The notes under the pieces: generated by a model
What the model was told of the DNA's origin: nothing
Databases searched by the model: none
Seen by the model: only the letters and a program-made list of their open reading frames with translations
In this document: positions 54,741 to 63,800 of the stretch, in pieces
Layout: every line of letters begins with the position of its first letter
Position numbering within the stretch: position 1 is the first letter of the stretch
Source of the DNA: an uncultured Roseobacter sp.
Lineage (GTDB): Bacteria > Pseudomonadota > Alphaproteobacteria > Rhodobacterales > Rhodobacteraceae
NCBI RefSeq assembly: GCF_947493125.1
Contig: NZ_CANLQB010000008.1
Span: 179,075 to 243,074, forward strand
Length of the DNA: 64,000 nt
Reading direction: 5' to 3'
Made by a program: the position numbers and the translations under genes

Positions 54741-55979
54741 ATGCCTGTTCTGGTGATGAAATTCGGCGGCACGTCGGTGGCCACGCTCGACCGCATCCGG
54801 CGGGCTGCGAAACGGGTCGGTGTCGAGGTGGCCCGGGGCTACGATGTGATCGTGATCGTGTCGGCCATGTCAGGCAAGACCAACGAGTTGGTGGGCTGGG
54901 TCAACGAGACCTCGCCACTTTATGATGCGCGCGAGTACGATGCGGTTGTCTCCTCCGGCGAGAATGTGACGGCAGGGCTGATGGCGCTGACCTTGCAGGA
55001 AATGGACGTGCCAGCGCGGAGCTGGCAGGGGTGGCAGGTGCCGGTGCGGACGAGCTCGGCCCATTCTGCCGCGCGGATCGAGGAGATCCCGACCGACAAC
55101 ATCATGGCCAAATTCGGCGAAGGAATGCGCGTCGCCGTCGTGGCGGGCTTTCAGGGGGTCAGCGCCGAGGGCCGCACGACCACTTTGGGGCGTGGCGGAT
55201 CGGACACCACCGCCGTGGCCTTTGCGGCGGCCTTCGGTGCAGACCGCTGCGATATCTATACGGATGTGGATGGTGTCTATACCACGGACCCGCGCGTGAG
55301 CCCCAAGGCGCGAAAGCTTGAGAAGATCGCTTTTGAAGAAATGCTGGAGCTGGCCTCTTTGGGGGCCAAGGTGCTGCAGACACGCTCTGTAGAATTGGCG
55401 ATGCGCTATAAGGTAAAGCTGCGCGTGCTCAGCAGCTTTGACGAACAATCGGACAACGCCGGCACACTGGTCTGCGACGAGGAGGATATCATGGAAAGCA
55501 ATGTGGTGGCGGGCGTGGCCTTTTCGCGCGACGAAGCGAAGATGACCCTTGTGAGCGTGGCTGACCGGCCCGGGATTGCGGCAAGCATCTTCACCGCGCT
55601 CAGCGATGGTGGCGTCAACGTCGACATGATTGTGCAGAACATCTCGGAAGAAGGGCGGACGGATATGACCTGGTCCTGCCCGACAGATCAGGTTGTCCGG
55701 GCTCAGAAGGCCGTGGTGGAGGCCAAGGAGCAGGGTCTGATCAACTTCCATGAGGTGATCGCAGATACCGATGTGGCCAAGGTGTCGGTGGTCGGTATCG
55801 GCATGCGGTCTCACACCGGGGTCGCTGCAAAGATGTTCCAGGTGATGAGTGCCGAAGGGATCAACATCAAGGTGATCACCACCTCGGAGATCAAGATTTC
55901 GGTTCTGATTGATCGGAAATACATGGAACTCGCCGTGCAGGCGCTGCATGATGCGTTCGAGCTGGAAAAAGCTGCCTGA
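54741..55979 (+). CDS. lysC: Aspartate kinase
   Basis: 412 residues, the catalytic start of Lys, Thr and Met synthesis. N-terminal VMKFGGTSVATLDRIRRAA is the kinase ATP site; TTLGRGGSDTTAVAFAAAFGADRCDIYTDVDGVYTTDPR is the Asp-binding region. Two ACT domains at the C-terminus (from about residue 265) give feedback control; VADRPGIAASIFTALSDGGVNVDMIVQNIS and MRSHTGVAAKMFQVMSAEGINIKVITTSEIKISVLI are their binding loops. The ribosome site GAGGGA precedes the ATG. The GC-rich 103-bp leader is described under findings. Confidence 0.97.
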   Translation: MPVLVMKFGGTSVATLDRIRRAAKRVGVEVARGYDVIVIVSAMSGKTNELVGWVNETSPLYDAREYDAVVSSGENVTAGLMALTLQEMDVPARSWQGWQVPVRTSSAHSAARIEEIPTDNIMAKFGEGMRVAVVAGFQGVSAEGRTTTLGRGGSDTTAVAFAAAFGADRCDIYTDVDGVYTTDPRVSPKARKLEKIAFEEMLELASLGAKVLQTRSVELAMRYKVKLRVLSSFDEQSDNAGTLVCDEEDIMESNVVAGVAFSRDEAKMTLVSVADRPGIAASIFTALSDGGVNVDMIVQNISEEGRTDMTWSCPTDQVVRAQKAVVEAKEQGLINFHEVIADTDVAKVSVVGIGMRSHTGVAAKMFQVMSAEGINIKVITTSEIKISVLIDRKYMELAVQALHDAFELEKAA

Positions 55980-56027
55980 TCTGCAAGGCTCGCGGATCAG
56001 AGCCCTGAGAGGTGGAGGATCGCGCGC

Positions 56028-58274
56028 GTGGCTGATCGTGTGGAGACAGGATCCCGCAAATTGCTGGGGCGCTTGCGGGACGCCATGGCGGGCGATGTCG
56101 AAGGGCAGGCGCGGCTGAACCGGATCACCCACCTCATCGCCGACAGCATGGGGTGTGAGGTCTGCTCGATCTACCTGTTCCGCGATGCCGATACTTTGGA
56201 ACTCTGCGCGACCGAAGGCTTGAATCCCGAGGCCGTCCACAAGACCCGGATGAAGCTGGGCGAAGGGCTGGTGGGCATGGTCGCCCGCCGACGTCAGGTG
56301 GTGAACACGCCCGATGCACCGCAGGCCAAGGGCTTTCGCTATATGCCGGAGACGGGCGAGGAGGTGTTTTCCAGCTTCCTCGGCGTGCCCGTGCAGCGGC
56401 TGGGCGAGGCGTTGGGCGTGCTGGTGGTGCAGTCCCGCACGGCGCGGGAGTTTTCTGCCGATGAGGTCTATGCGCTGGAGGTCGTCGCGATGGTGCTGGC
56501 CGAGATGACCGAATTGGGCGCCTTTCTCGGCGACAATGCGGCGATGTCGGCGCGACATTCCCAGCCCGTGATGTTCCGCGGCACCGTGGGGCAGGAGGGG
56601 GCGGCGGAGGGCCATGTCTGGCTGCACGAGCCGCGTGTTGTTGTGACGAACCCCATTGCCGATGACCCGGTGCGCGAGTTGGAGCGGCTGCGCGAGGCGG
56701 TCGAGCAACTGCGCGTCGGCGTCGACAAGATGCTTGAGATCGCCGGCAATCAGGACAAGGACCAGCAGCAGGTGTTGGAGGCCTACCGGATGTTCGCCAA
56801 TTCCAAGGGCTGGATGCGGCGCATGGAGGAGGATATCTCCAACGGGCTTTCGGCCGAGGCGGCGGTGGAAAAGGAGCAATCGGTCGCGCGGGCGCGGATG
56901 GAGCAGGTCACTGACAATTATCTGCGCGAGCGTCTGAGCGATCTTGATGATCTCAGCAACCGGTTGCTGCGCATTCTGACAGGCCAGGGTGCCGACACAG
57001 GTGCCGAAATGCCCGCCGACCCGATCCTGATTGCGCGGAACATTGGCCCGGCTGAGCTTCTGGAGTACGGGCGCGGTCTCAAGGCGATCGTGCTGGAGGA
57101 GGGCTCTGTTGGCAGCCATGCGGCCATTGTGGCACGGGCTCTTGCCATTCCGCTGGTGGTGCATGCCGAGCGGGTGACAACCGAGGCCCTGAACGGCGAT
57201 CACATCATGGTCGACGGTGAGCAGGGCGTGGTGCACCTGCGGCCTGATGACAACGTGGTCACCGCGTTCCGGGACAAGATCGCGATGCTGGCTGCGGCGC
57301 AGGAGCGCTATGCCTCCATCCGCGATCAGCCGGCCGAGACACGGGACGGCGCGGTGCTGTCACTGCAGATGAACGCAGGGCTGATGGCCGATCTGCCGTC
57401 GCTGCCGAGTTCCGGTGCGGAGGGTGTGGGGCTCTTCCGGACGGAACTGCAATTCCTGGTGCGCAACCAGATGCCGCGCCGCTCGGAGCTTGTTGCGCTC
57501 TACGCGCGGGTGCTTGACGCGGCGGGCGGAAAACAGGTGATCTTCCGCACACTCGACATCGGCTCCGACAAGGTCCTGCCCTACATGAAGCCGAACGACG
57601 AACCGAACCCGGCGCTTGGCTGGCGGGCCATCCGCGTGGGACTGGACAAACCGGGTATCATGCGGATGCAGTTGCAGGCGCTGATCCGAGCGGCCAATGG
57701 TCGACCGCTGACGGTGATGTTTCCTTTCGTTGCGCAGCTCGAGGAATACCGTGCCGCACGCAAGCTCATGGACAAGACACTGGCGGCCGAAGAGCGGCTC
57801 GGCCATGTGCTGCCCGAGACCGTGAAGGTCGGCGCGATGCTGGAGACACCCAGTCTCGCCTTTGCACCGGTGAAGTTTTTCGAGGAGGTGGATTTCCTGT
57901 CGATTGGTGGCAATGACCTCAAACAGTTCTTCTTTGCCGCCGACCGCGAAAACGAGCGAGTGCGCCGCCGGTATGATACGTTGAACGTCTCTTTTCTGAG
58001 CTTTATCGAGGGCATCGTGGAGCGATGCAATGCAACCGGTACGCCCTTGTCTTTCTGTGGCGAGGACGCGGGCCGACCTGTGGAGGCGATGTGTCTTGCA
58101 GCGATTGGTCTGAAGGCTCTGTCCATGCGGCCGGCCTCGATTGGACCGGTCAAGAGCCTGCTGCGCCGGACAAATCTGCAGGAGGTCCGCAAGGTCATCG
58201 CAGACGCCCGCCACCGAGGCGAAATGTCGGTGCGCCCGGCGGTGATGGAGTGGTTGCGGACCCACGGGGGGTGA
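56028..58274 (+). CDS. ptsP: PTS enzyme I, nitrogen-related (EI-Ntr)
   Basis: 748 residues from GTG 56028, with GGAGG 8-9 nt upstream. Begins with a GAF domain (about 20-165, MGCEVCSIYLFRDADTLELCATEGLN), then enzyme I. The phospho-histidine is His364 in GSVGSHAAIVARAL; the PEP-binding TIM-barrel part has GVGLFRTELQFLV, DIGSDKVLPY, VKVGAMLETPSLAF and SIGGNDLKQFFFAADREN. Autophosphorylates with PEP and passes the group to NPr, relaying carbon and nitrogen status; the GAF domain senses glutamine or alpha-ketoglutarate in relatives. Directly downstream of lysC, common in alphaproteobacteria. Confidence 0.96.
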   Translation: MADRVETGSRKLLGRLRDAMAGDVEGQARLNRITHLIADSMGCEVCSIYLFRDADTLELCATEGLNPEAVHKTRMKLGEGLVGMVARRRQVVNTPDAPQAKGFRYMPETGEEVFSSFLGVPVQRLGEALGVLVVQSRTAREFSADEVYALEVVAMVLAEMTELGAFLGDNAAMSARHSQPVMFRGTVGQEGAAEGHVWLHEPRVVVTNPIADDPVRELERLREAVEQLRVGVDKMLEIAGNQDKDQQQVLEAYRMFANSKGWMRRMEEDISNGLSAEAAVEKEQSVARARMEQVTDNYLRERLSDLDDLSNRLLRILTGQGADTGAEMPADPILIARNIGPAELLEYGRGLKAIVLEEGSVGSHAAIVARALAIPLVVHAERVTTEALNGDHIMVDGEQGVVHLRPDDNVVTAFRDKIAMLAAAQERYASIRDQPAETRDGAVLSLQMNAGLMADLPSLPSSGAEGVGLFRTELQFLVRNQMPRRSELVALYARVLDAAGGKQVIFRTLDIGSDKVLPYMKPNDEPNPALGWRAIRVGLDKPGIMRMQLQALIRAANGRPLTVMFPFVAQLEEYRAARKLMDKTLAAEERLGHVLPETVKVGAMLETPSLAFAPVKFFEEVDFLSIGGNDLKQFFFAADRENERVRRRYDTLNVSFLSFIEGIVERCNATGTPLSFCGEDAGRPVEAMCLAAIGLKALSMRPASIGPVKSLLRRTNLQEVRKVIADARHRGEMSVRPAVMEWLRTHGG

Positions 58275-58601
58275 GTGTCGCGCAAGACTGCCCTAATCCT
58301 GGGCGTCTTTGGGATGGCCAAATTTTGGGCAGCTGCGCCATTCGCTGGCAGTTTTTTGAGCATTTCGGCGGGTCGGGCCGCTCGGTTTAACCATTCATTG
58401 GCCAATCTCCGCCGCATGCCCCTAACTCGGCATGCCTGCTAGGCGCTAAACGCCGCGCAGAGGGCCATCCTGGCAGATTGCTCCCCCTGCGCGACTACAA
58501 CATCACTGTTGCGGATCCTGACTACACCTGTTGGGTCGCGGCCGGAAGACGCATCTGCGGTCTGCCGTTCGCCCGCAGCGACAACGGGGAACGTTTGATA
58601 C
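58275..58601. other. Intergenic region between ptsP and urtA
   Basis: 327 bp without a gene; it should contain the urt operon promoter. It holds the inverted repeat GCATGCC-8nt-GGCATGC (58414-58435) and the small hairpin GGCG-CTAAA-CGCC (58442-58454). A GG/GC pair at 58315-58331 has sigma54 spacing but lacks the TT of the -12 element. I could not assign a promoter. Confidence 0.5.
58414..58435. promoter_or_regulatory. Inverted repeat upstream of urtA
   Basis: GCATGCC and GGCATGC, 7-bp perfect arms 8 nt apart, about 170 bp before the urtA start. Candidate nitrogen-related operator; inference from position. Confidence 0.4.
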
Positions 58602-59882
58602 ATGAAACTGAAACTCTACTCCATGGCGACCGCCGCTCTTCTGGGATCGACCGCCATGGCTGCCGCCGAGTGTGCCGACCCGATCAAGGTGGGCGTGCTG
58701 CACTCGCTGTCGGGCACCATGGCGATTTCCGAGACCACGCTGAAAGACACCATGCTGATGCTGATCGAACAGCAGAACAAGGCAGGCGGGCTGCTGGGCT
58801 GTGAGATTGAAGCGGTTGTGGTTGATCCGGCCTCCGACTGGCCGCTCTTTGCCGAAAAAGCGCGTGAATTGCTGACCGTGCACGAGGTTGATGTGATCTT
58901 CGGGAACTGGACCAGCGTGAGCCGCAAGTCGGTTCTGCCGGTGATTGAGGAGTTGAACGGGTTGCTGTTCTATCCGGTGCAATACGAGGGCGAGGAAAGC
59001 TCGCGCAACGTGTTCTATACCGGCGCCGCCCCGAACCAACAGGCGATTCCGGCAGTGGACTACTTCCTGGAAGAACTGGGTGTCGAGAAATTCGCGCTGC
59101 TTGGCACCGATTACGTCTATCCGCGCACGACCAACAACATCCTTGAGCAGTATCTGAAGGACAACGGGATCGCGGCAGACGATATCTTCGTCAACTACAC
59201 GCCCTTCGGTCATTCGGATTGGGCAACCATCGTGGCCGATGTTGTGGCGCTTGGAGAGGACGGCAAGCAGGTTGGCGTGATCTCGACCATCAACGGCGAC
59301 GCCAACATCGGCTTCTACAAGGAACTCGCGGCGGCAGGTGTGTCGGCGGATGACATCCCCGTGGTGGCCTTCTCGGTGGGCGAAGAGGAGCTGTCCGGGC
59401 TCGACACTTCGAACCTCGTCGGCCATCTGGCAGCCTGGAACTATTTCCAATCGGCTGAGACGGATGCCAACGCGGAGTTCATCGCGGCATGGAAGGAGTT
59501 CGCGGGCGAAGATCGTGTGACCAATGATCCGATGGAAGCGCATTACATCGGGTTCAACATGTGGGTGAACGCGGCGACAGAAGCGGGCACCACCGACGTG
59601 GATGCAGTTCGGTCGGCGATGTACGGGCAGGAGTTCCCGAACCTCACGGGCGGCACTGCCGTCATGCTGCCGAACCACCACCTCGCCAAGCCGGTGCTGA
59701 TTGGTGAGATCACAGCAGACGGGCAGTTCGACATCATCTCCAAAACCGAAGAGGTGCCGGGCGACGCCTGGACGGACTTCCTGCCGGCGTCAAAGGTTTT
59801 GACGTCCGACTGGAAGGACCTGGGCTGTGGGATGTATAACATCGAGACCGAGACCTGCGTTCAGCTGACGTCGAACTACTGA
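58602..59882 (+). CDS. urtA: Urea ABC transporter, substrate-binding protein
   Basis: 426 residues with signal peptide (MATAALLGSTAMAAAEC) for periplasmic export. Urea-binding family signatures: IKVGVLHSLSGTMAISETTLKDTMLMLIEQQN, FGNWTSVSRKSVLPVIEELNGLLFYPVQYEGEESS, YVYPRTTNNILEQYL, NDPMEAHYIGFNMWVNA. It captures urea and hands it to UrtBC. First gene of urtABCDE; a hairpin follows its stop codon. Confidence 0.97.
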   Translation: MKLKLYSMATAALLGSTAMAAAECADPIKVGVLHSLSGTMAISETTLKDTMLMLIEQQNKAGGLLGCEIEAVVVDPASDWPLFAEKARELLTVHEVDVIFGNWTSVSRKSVLPVIEELNGLLFYPVQYEGEESSRNVFYTGAAPNQQAIPAVDYFLEELGVEKFALLGTDYVYPRTTNNILEQYLKDNGIAADDIFVNYTPFGHSDWATIVADVVALGEDGKQVGVISTINGDANIGFYKELAAAGVSADDIPVVAFSVGEEELSGLDTSNLVGHLAAWNYFQSAETDANAEFIAAWKEFAGEDRVTNDPMEAHYIGFNMWVNAATEAGTTDVDAVRSAMYGQEFPNLTGGTAVMLPNHHLAKPVLIGEITADGQFDIISKTEEVPGDAWTDFLPASKVLTSDWKDLGCGMYNIETETCVQLTSNY

Positions 59883-59887
59883 ACCGA

Positions 59888-59921
59888 CAGCCCGGGGCCG
59901 CCGCAGGATGGCCCCGGGCTG
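59888..59921 (+). other. Intercistronic hairpin between urtA and urtB
   Basis: CAGCCCGGGGCC pairs perfectly with GGCCCCGGGCTG around a 10-nt loop. No T-tract. Such structures after solute-binding protein genes stabilise the upstream mRNA and raise its amount over the permease genes. Confidence 0.75.
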
Positions 59922-59958
59922 CACAAAGCGATTTGACCCTTCCCGAAAGCCCGTGTTT

Positions 59959-61884
59959 ATGCGCCGTTTCCTCGTTGCCATCGCGCTGTTTTTTTGCGCG
60001 CTGACGCCGGTGCAGGCAGAGGATTTGCAGCGGATCCTGCAGGCCCACGCAGAGGAAGTCGCCAACCCATCGCGCCGCAGTGTCGGCGTCGTACTGGATG
60101 ATCTGGTGACCTCCGGCCTGGCGCAGGTTCCCGGTTTTCTTGAGAACTGGGCTGACAAAAACGTGTGGCGCAGCCCCGATCGGCTGTTCTTTCTCGGGGA
60201 TGTCGCGGGCGACGTTATTGAGGTGACCGACCTTGACAGTGGCGAGACCCGATCCGCGCCCCGTGCGGGCTTCACGCAGCTCAAGCCAAACGGCGGCGTG
60301 CGGAGGCTCATCGGCACGGCTTTGGTGCAGTTTCAACTGGCAGACCCGGATATCACGCGGCGCGAAAGCGCGGTGGCGGCGATCGCCCGGCGGCCTGAGG
60401 CCGCGCAACTGGCCCCGCTCATCGCCTCTATCGACACCGAGACGGATGAGCGGTTGCGAGCCAGAAAAGTTCAGCTCGCCAACTTCCTGTCAGCGCGTTT
60501 CGCCGAGGCGCCTCAGGACCGGATAGACGCGATTCAATCGCTGGCGCAAGACACATCCGTTGAGGCGCGTAGCGTGCTCAACCAGATCTTGCAGACCGAG
60601 GCCGGCGTTGGTGCCGCAGAACCTGAGGGCAACATCGCGCGGCTGCTCGACCCGATGGAGGCGCCCGATGCCTACTATGCGCAGCTCGTCGAGGCCGGCC
60701 TGGCGCCTGCGCGGACCGGCCCGGCCGTGATTCGTGCAGCACTCGAGGCGCATATCGACGCGGGAACGGTTGGTGGGGTGCCTCTGGCGCAGCTGGGCAC
60801 GGACGCGGCGCGCGAGCGGGCCTATGCCGCCCTGTCAAAGGCGGGGGCGGTCCCGCCGCTGGTGACCGAAGATACCCGCGATTACGCGCTGAATACCTAT
60901 GTGTTTTATGAGCTTTACGATGAGCCCAACGCAGAGATCACGGCGGCTGCGGAGGCGGCGCTGGCTTCAGTTGAGCAACGCGTGGCCTTTGCGCAGGCTG
61001 CAGATCTGGCGCTGGACGGGCTGTCGCTGGCGTCGATCTACTTTCTCGCGGCCATCGGTCTGGCCATCACCTTCGGGGTAATGGGTGTCATCAACATGGC
61101 GCATGGCGAGTTCATTATGATGGGCGCCTATACGGGCTATGTGGTGCAACTGTTCGTACCGGATTACACGCTGTCGATCATGATTGCTCTGCCACTTGCC
61201 TTTGCGGTCACCTTCGGGGCAGGCGTGACGATGGAACGCCTCGTGATCCGGCATCTCTATCACCGCCCGCTGGAGACCTTGCTGGCCACCTTCGGGATTT
61301 CCATTGCACTGCAACAGCTCGCCAAGAACATCTTCGGCACCCAGGCGCGCCCGCTGACATCGCCCGATTGGCTCGACGGTGCCTGGGTGATCTCGGATGT
61401 GGTGCAGATCAGCTTTATCCGCATTGCGATCTTCGTGTTGGCGCTGCTCTTCCTCGCCCTCATTCTCTTCGTCCTCAAGCGCACGCGACTGGGGCTGGAA
61501 GTGCGCGCGGTGACGCAAAACCCGGGCATGGCTGCGAGCATGGGAATCAATCCGGACCGCATCAACATGCTGACCTTCGGGCTGGGCTCCGGCATCGCGG
61601 GGATCGCGGGCGTGGCCATCGGGCTCTATGCCAAGGTGACCTCGGAGATGGGCGCCGACTACATCGTGCAGAGCTTCATGACTGTCGTTGTCGGCGGCGT
61701 CGGAAACGTTTGGGGGACATTGGCCGGGGCGTCACTCATAGGGTTTTTGCAGAAGGGGATCGAGTGGCTGAACCCCTCCAATACACTGGCCGCGCAGACC
61801 TACATGATCCTCTTCATCATCCTCTTCATTCAATTCCGACCCAAGGGCATCGTGGCGCTCAAGGGGCGGGCGGCCGCGGACTGA
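59959..61884 (+). CDS. urtB: Urea ABC transporter, permease UrtB
   Basis: 641 residues from ATG 59959, MRRFLVAIALFFCALTPVQA being a signal-like N-terminus; the upstream ATG in the track lacks support. Residues 21-345 are a long periplasmic HEAT-like helical part; the branched-chain permease domain runs from about 350 with GVMGVINMAHGEFIMMGAYTGY and GLGSGIAGIAGVAIGLY. Partners with UrtC. UrtC begins 3 bp downstream. Confidence 0.95.
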   Translation: MRRFLVAIALFFCALTPVQAEDLQRILQAHAEEVANPSRRSVGVVLDDLVTSGLAQVPGFLENWADKNVWRSPDRLFFLGDVAGDVIEVTDLDSGETRSAPRAGFTQLKPNGGVRRLIGTALVQFQLADPDITRRESAVAAIARRPEAAQLAPLIASIDTETDERLRARKVQLANFLSARFAEAPQDRIDAIQSLAQDTSVEARSVLNQILQTEAGVGAAEPEGNIARLLDPMEAPDAYYAQLVEAGLAPARTGPAVIRAALEAHIDAGTVGGVPLAQLGTDAARERAYAALSKAGAVPPLVTEDTRDYALNTYVFYELYDEPNAEITAAAEAALASVEQRVAFAQAADLALDGLSLASIYFLAAIGLAITFGVMGVINMAHGEFIMMGAYTGYVVQLFVPDYTLSIMIALPLAFAVTFGAGVTMERLVIRHLYHRPLETLLATFGISIALQQLAKNIFGTQARPLTSPDWLDGAWVISDVVQISFIRIAIFVLALLFLALILFVLKRTRLGLEVRAVTQNPGMAASMGINPDRINMLTFGLGSGIAGIAGVAIGLYAKVTSEMGADYIVQSFMTVVVGGVGNVWGTLAGASLIGFLQKGIEWLNPSNTLAAQTYMILFIILFIQFRPKGIVALKGRAAAD

Positions 61885-61887
61885 TCC

Positions 61888-63054
61888 ATGCGCAAGAGCT
61901 TCATCTCTCAGAACCCGTCCGTGCTGTGGTTCCTGCTGGCTCTGAGCCTGTTCACCCTTGGTGTTGTGATGCTGTCCGAGGTGACCGGGTCGAACGTGAT
62001 TTCGACGTCATTTGTGAAAACGCTGGGCAAGACGTTGTGCCTCTGTCTCGTTGCAATCGCGATGGATGTGGTTTGGGGGTATTGCGGCATTCTCTCGCTG
62101 GGCCACTTCGCCTTCTTCGGGATCGGCGGATATGCGATTGGCATGTGGCTGATGTATGCGCGCACCGAAGCAATCGTCATGGATAGTCTGCAGGCACAGG
62201 TGATCCCGCCGACGCCGCAGGAAATCTCCGATGCGATTGGCAATCAGATCTTTGGTGTCGTGGGCTCCTCCGAGTTCCCGCTGATCTGGGCCTTTGCCGA
62301 CGGTCTGTTTCTGCAACTGCTCATGGTGGTTCTGGTGCCGGGGGTGTTGGCGCTGGTGTTTGGATGGCTGGCTTTCCGCTCGCGGGTCACGGGGGTGTAT
62401 CTGTCGATCCTGACCCAGGCTATGACGCTCGCCCTGTCGCTCTATCTCTTCCAGAATGACAGCGGGCTGCGCGGCAACAATGGATTGTCCGGCCTTCAGA
62501 ACATTCCCGGATTTGAGGACACGCCGCAGGCGACGATCTCCATCGTCTTTTTTCTGGCCTCTGCCGTTGCTTTGGGCGCGGGCTATGTCTTTTTCGCCTG
62601 GGTGGTCTCGGGGAAAATGGGCAGTGTGATAAAGGGTGTGCGCGACAACGAGGCGCGCGTGCGGTTCCTTGGGTATCACGTGGAGAGCTACAAGCTTTTC
62701 GTCTTTACGATCACGGCCATCATTTCGGGCATCGCGGGCGCGCTCTATTATCCGCAAGCGGGCATCATCAATCCCGGTGAGATCGCACCGATTGCGTCGA
62801 TCTACCTCGCTGTCTGGGTGGCGATCGGTGGGCGCGGGCGGCTCTATGGCGCCGTTATAGGTGCGGCCTTCGTCTCTTTGCTGTCGAGCTGGTTCACCGG
62901 CGGCGGCGCGCCGGACGTGAACCTCGGGATTTACACCATCCAGTGGACAGATTGGTGGCTGGTGCTGCTGGGCGTCTCTTTCGTCGCCGTTACGCTGTTC
63001 TTCCCGAAGGGCATCGGCGGGCTTTTTGACTATCTGGTGCGGAAGCCGTCATGA
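61888..63054 (+). CDS. urtC: Urea ABC transporter, permease UrtC
   Basis: 388 residues, branched-chain amino-acid-type permease with YCGILSLGHFAFFGIGGYAIGMWL, SRVTGVYLSILTQAMTLAL, VKGVRDNEARVRFLGYH-like block (KGVRDNEARVRFLGYHVESYKLF) and GAVIGAAFVSLLSSWF. About 8-10 TM helices. Forms the membrane channel with UrtB. Its TGA overlaps the ATG of urtD. Confidence 0.95.
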   Translation: MRKSFISQNPSVLWFLLALSLFTLGVVMLSEVTGSNVISTSFVKTLGKTLCLCLVAIAMDVVWGYCGILSLGHFAFFGIGGYAIGMWLMYARTEAIVMDSLQAQVIPPTPQEISDAIGNQIFGVVGSSEFPLIWAFADGLFLQLLMVVLVPGVLALVFGWLAFRSRVTGVYLSILTQAMTLALSLYLFQNDSGLRGNNGLSGLQNIPGFEDTPQATISIVFFLASAVALGAGYVFFAWVVSGKMGSVIKGVRDNEARVRFLGYHVESYKLFVFTITAIISGIAGALYYPQAGIINPGEIAPIASIYLAVWVAIGGRGRLYGAVIGAAFVSLLSSWFTGGGAPDVNLGIYTIQWTDWWLVLLGVSFVAVTLFFPKGIGGLFDYLVRKPS

Positions 63055-63800
63055 GTATGCTGCTGGAAGTCTCCGGCGTCTCCGTCACCTTCGACGGGTT
63101 CCGCGCGATCAACAACCTGTCGATCAACTTCGCGGAGGCGGAGTTGCGCGCGATCATCGGACCCAACGGCGCGGGCAAGACGACCTTCATGGACATCGTC
63201 ACAGGCAAGACCAAACCGGACGAAGGCAAGGTGATCTGGGGCGAAAAGAACATTTCCCTGCTCGGGCTGTCCGAAAGTCAGATCGCGATGGAGGGCATTG
63301 GACGGAAGTTCCAGAAGCCCACCGTGTTCGAAGACCAGACCGTGCGCCAGAACCTCGCCATGGCTTTGAAGAACCCGCGCGGGCCTTTTGCGGTTCTTCT
63401 GCACAAGAAAACCGAGCGGAATGCGGCGCGGATCGACGCGATAGCCGATGAGATTGGATTGACTGAGAGCCTGACGCGCCGGGCGGGTGAGCTGAGCCAC
63501 GGGCAGAAACAGTGGCTGGAAATCGGCATGCTGCTGGCACAGGAGCCGCGATTGCTGCTCGTGGATGAACCGGCGGCGGGCATGACGGTCGAAGAGCGCG
63601 AGAAAACCACAGACATCCTGCGCAAGGCCGCGCAAACACGCGCCGTCGTTGTCGTCGAGCATGACATGGAGTTTGTCCGGCGGCTCGACTGCAAGGTGAC
63701 GGTGCTGCACGAAGGAGCGGTGCTGGCCGAGGGGAGCCTCGATCACGTGACATCCAACCAGACCGTGGTCGATGTGTATCTGGGGCGCGGACATGCTTGA
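63051..63800 (+). CDS. urtD: Urea ABC transporter, ATP-binding protein UrtD
   Basis: 249 residues. Walker A GPNGAGKT (37-44), signature ELSHGQKQWLEIGMLL, Walker B LLLVDEPAAGM, H-loop VVVEHDMEFVR. FDGFRAINNLSINF is the A-loop region. Shares cytosolic ATP hydrolysis with UrtE. Start overlaps the urtC stop as ATGA; a second in-frame ATG is two codons later. Confidence 0.96.
   Translation: MSMLLEVSGVSVTFDGFRAINNLSINFAEAELRAIIGPNGAGKTTFMDIVTGKTKPDEGKVIWGEKNISLLGLSESQIAMEGIGRKFQKPTVFEDQTVRQNLAMALKNPRGPFAVLLHKKTERNAARIDAIADEIGLTESLTRRAGELSHGQKQWLEIGMLLAQEPRLLLVDEPAAGMTVEEREKTTDILRKAAQTRAVVVVEHDMEFVRRLDCKVTVLHEGAVLAEGSLDHVTSNQTVVDVYLGRGHA

Noticed and set aside
54870-57236. 788-residue minus-strand ORF over lysC and ptsP
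   Set aside because: Antisense shadow spanning two well-identified genes; it is rich in His, Arg and Pro, typical of reverse-frame GC-rich ORFs.
58315-58331. Possible sigma54 promoter upstream of urtA
   Set aside because: TGGCCAAATTTTGGGCA has GG and GC at the right distance, but the -12 TTGC is GGGC and the site is 270 bp from the start codon. Too weak to call.
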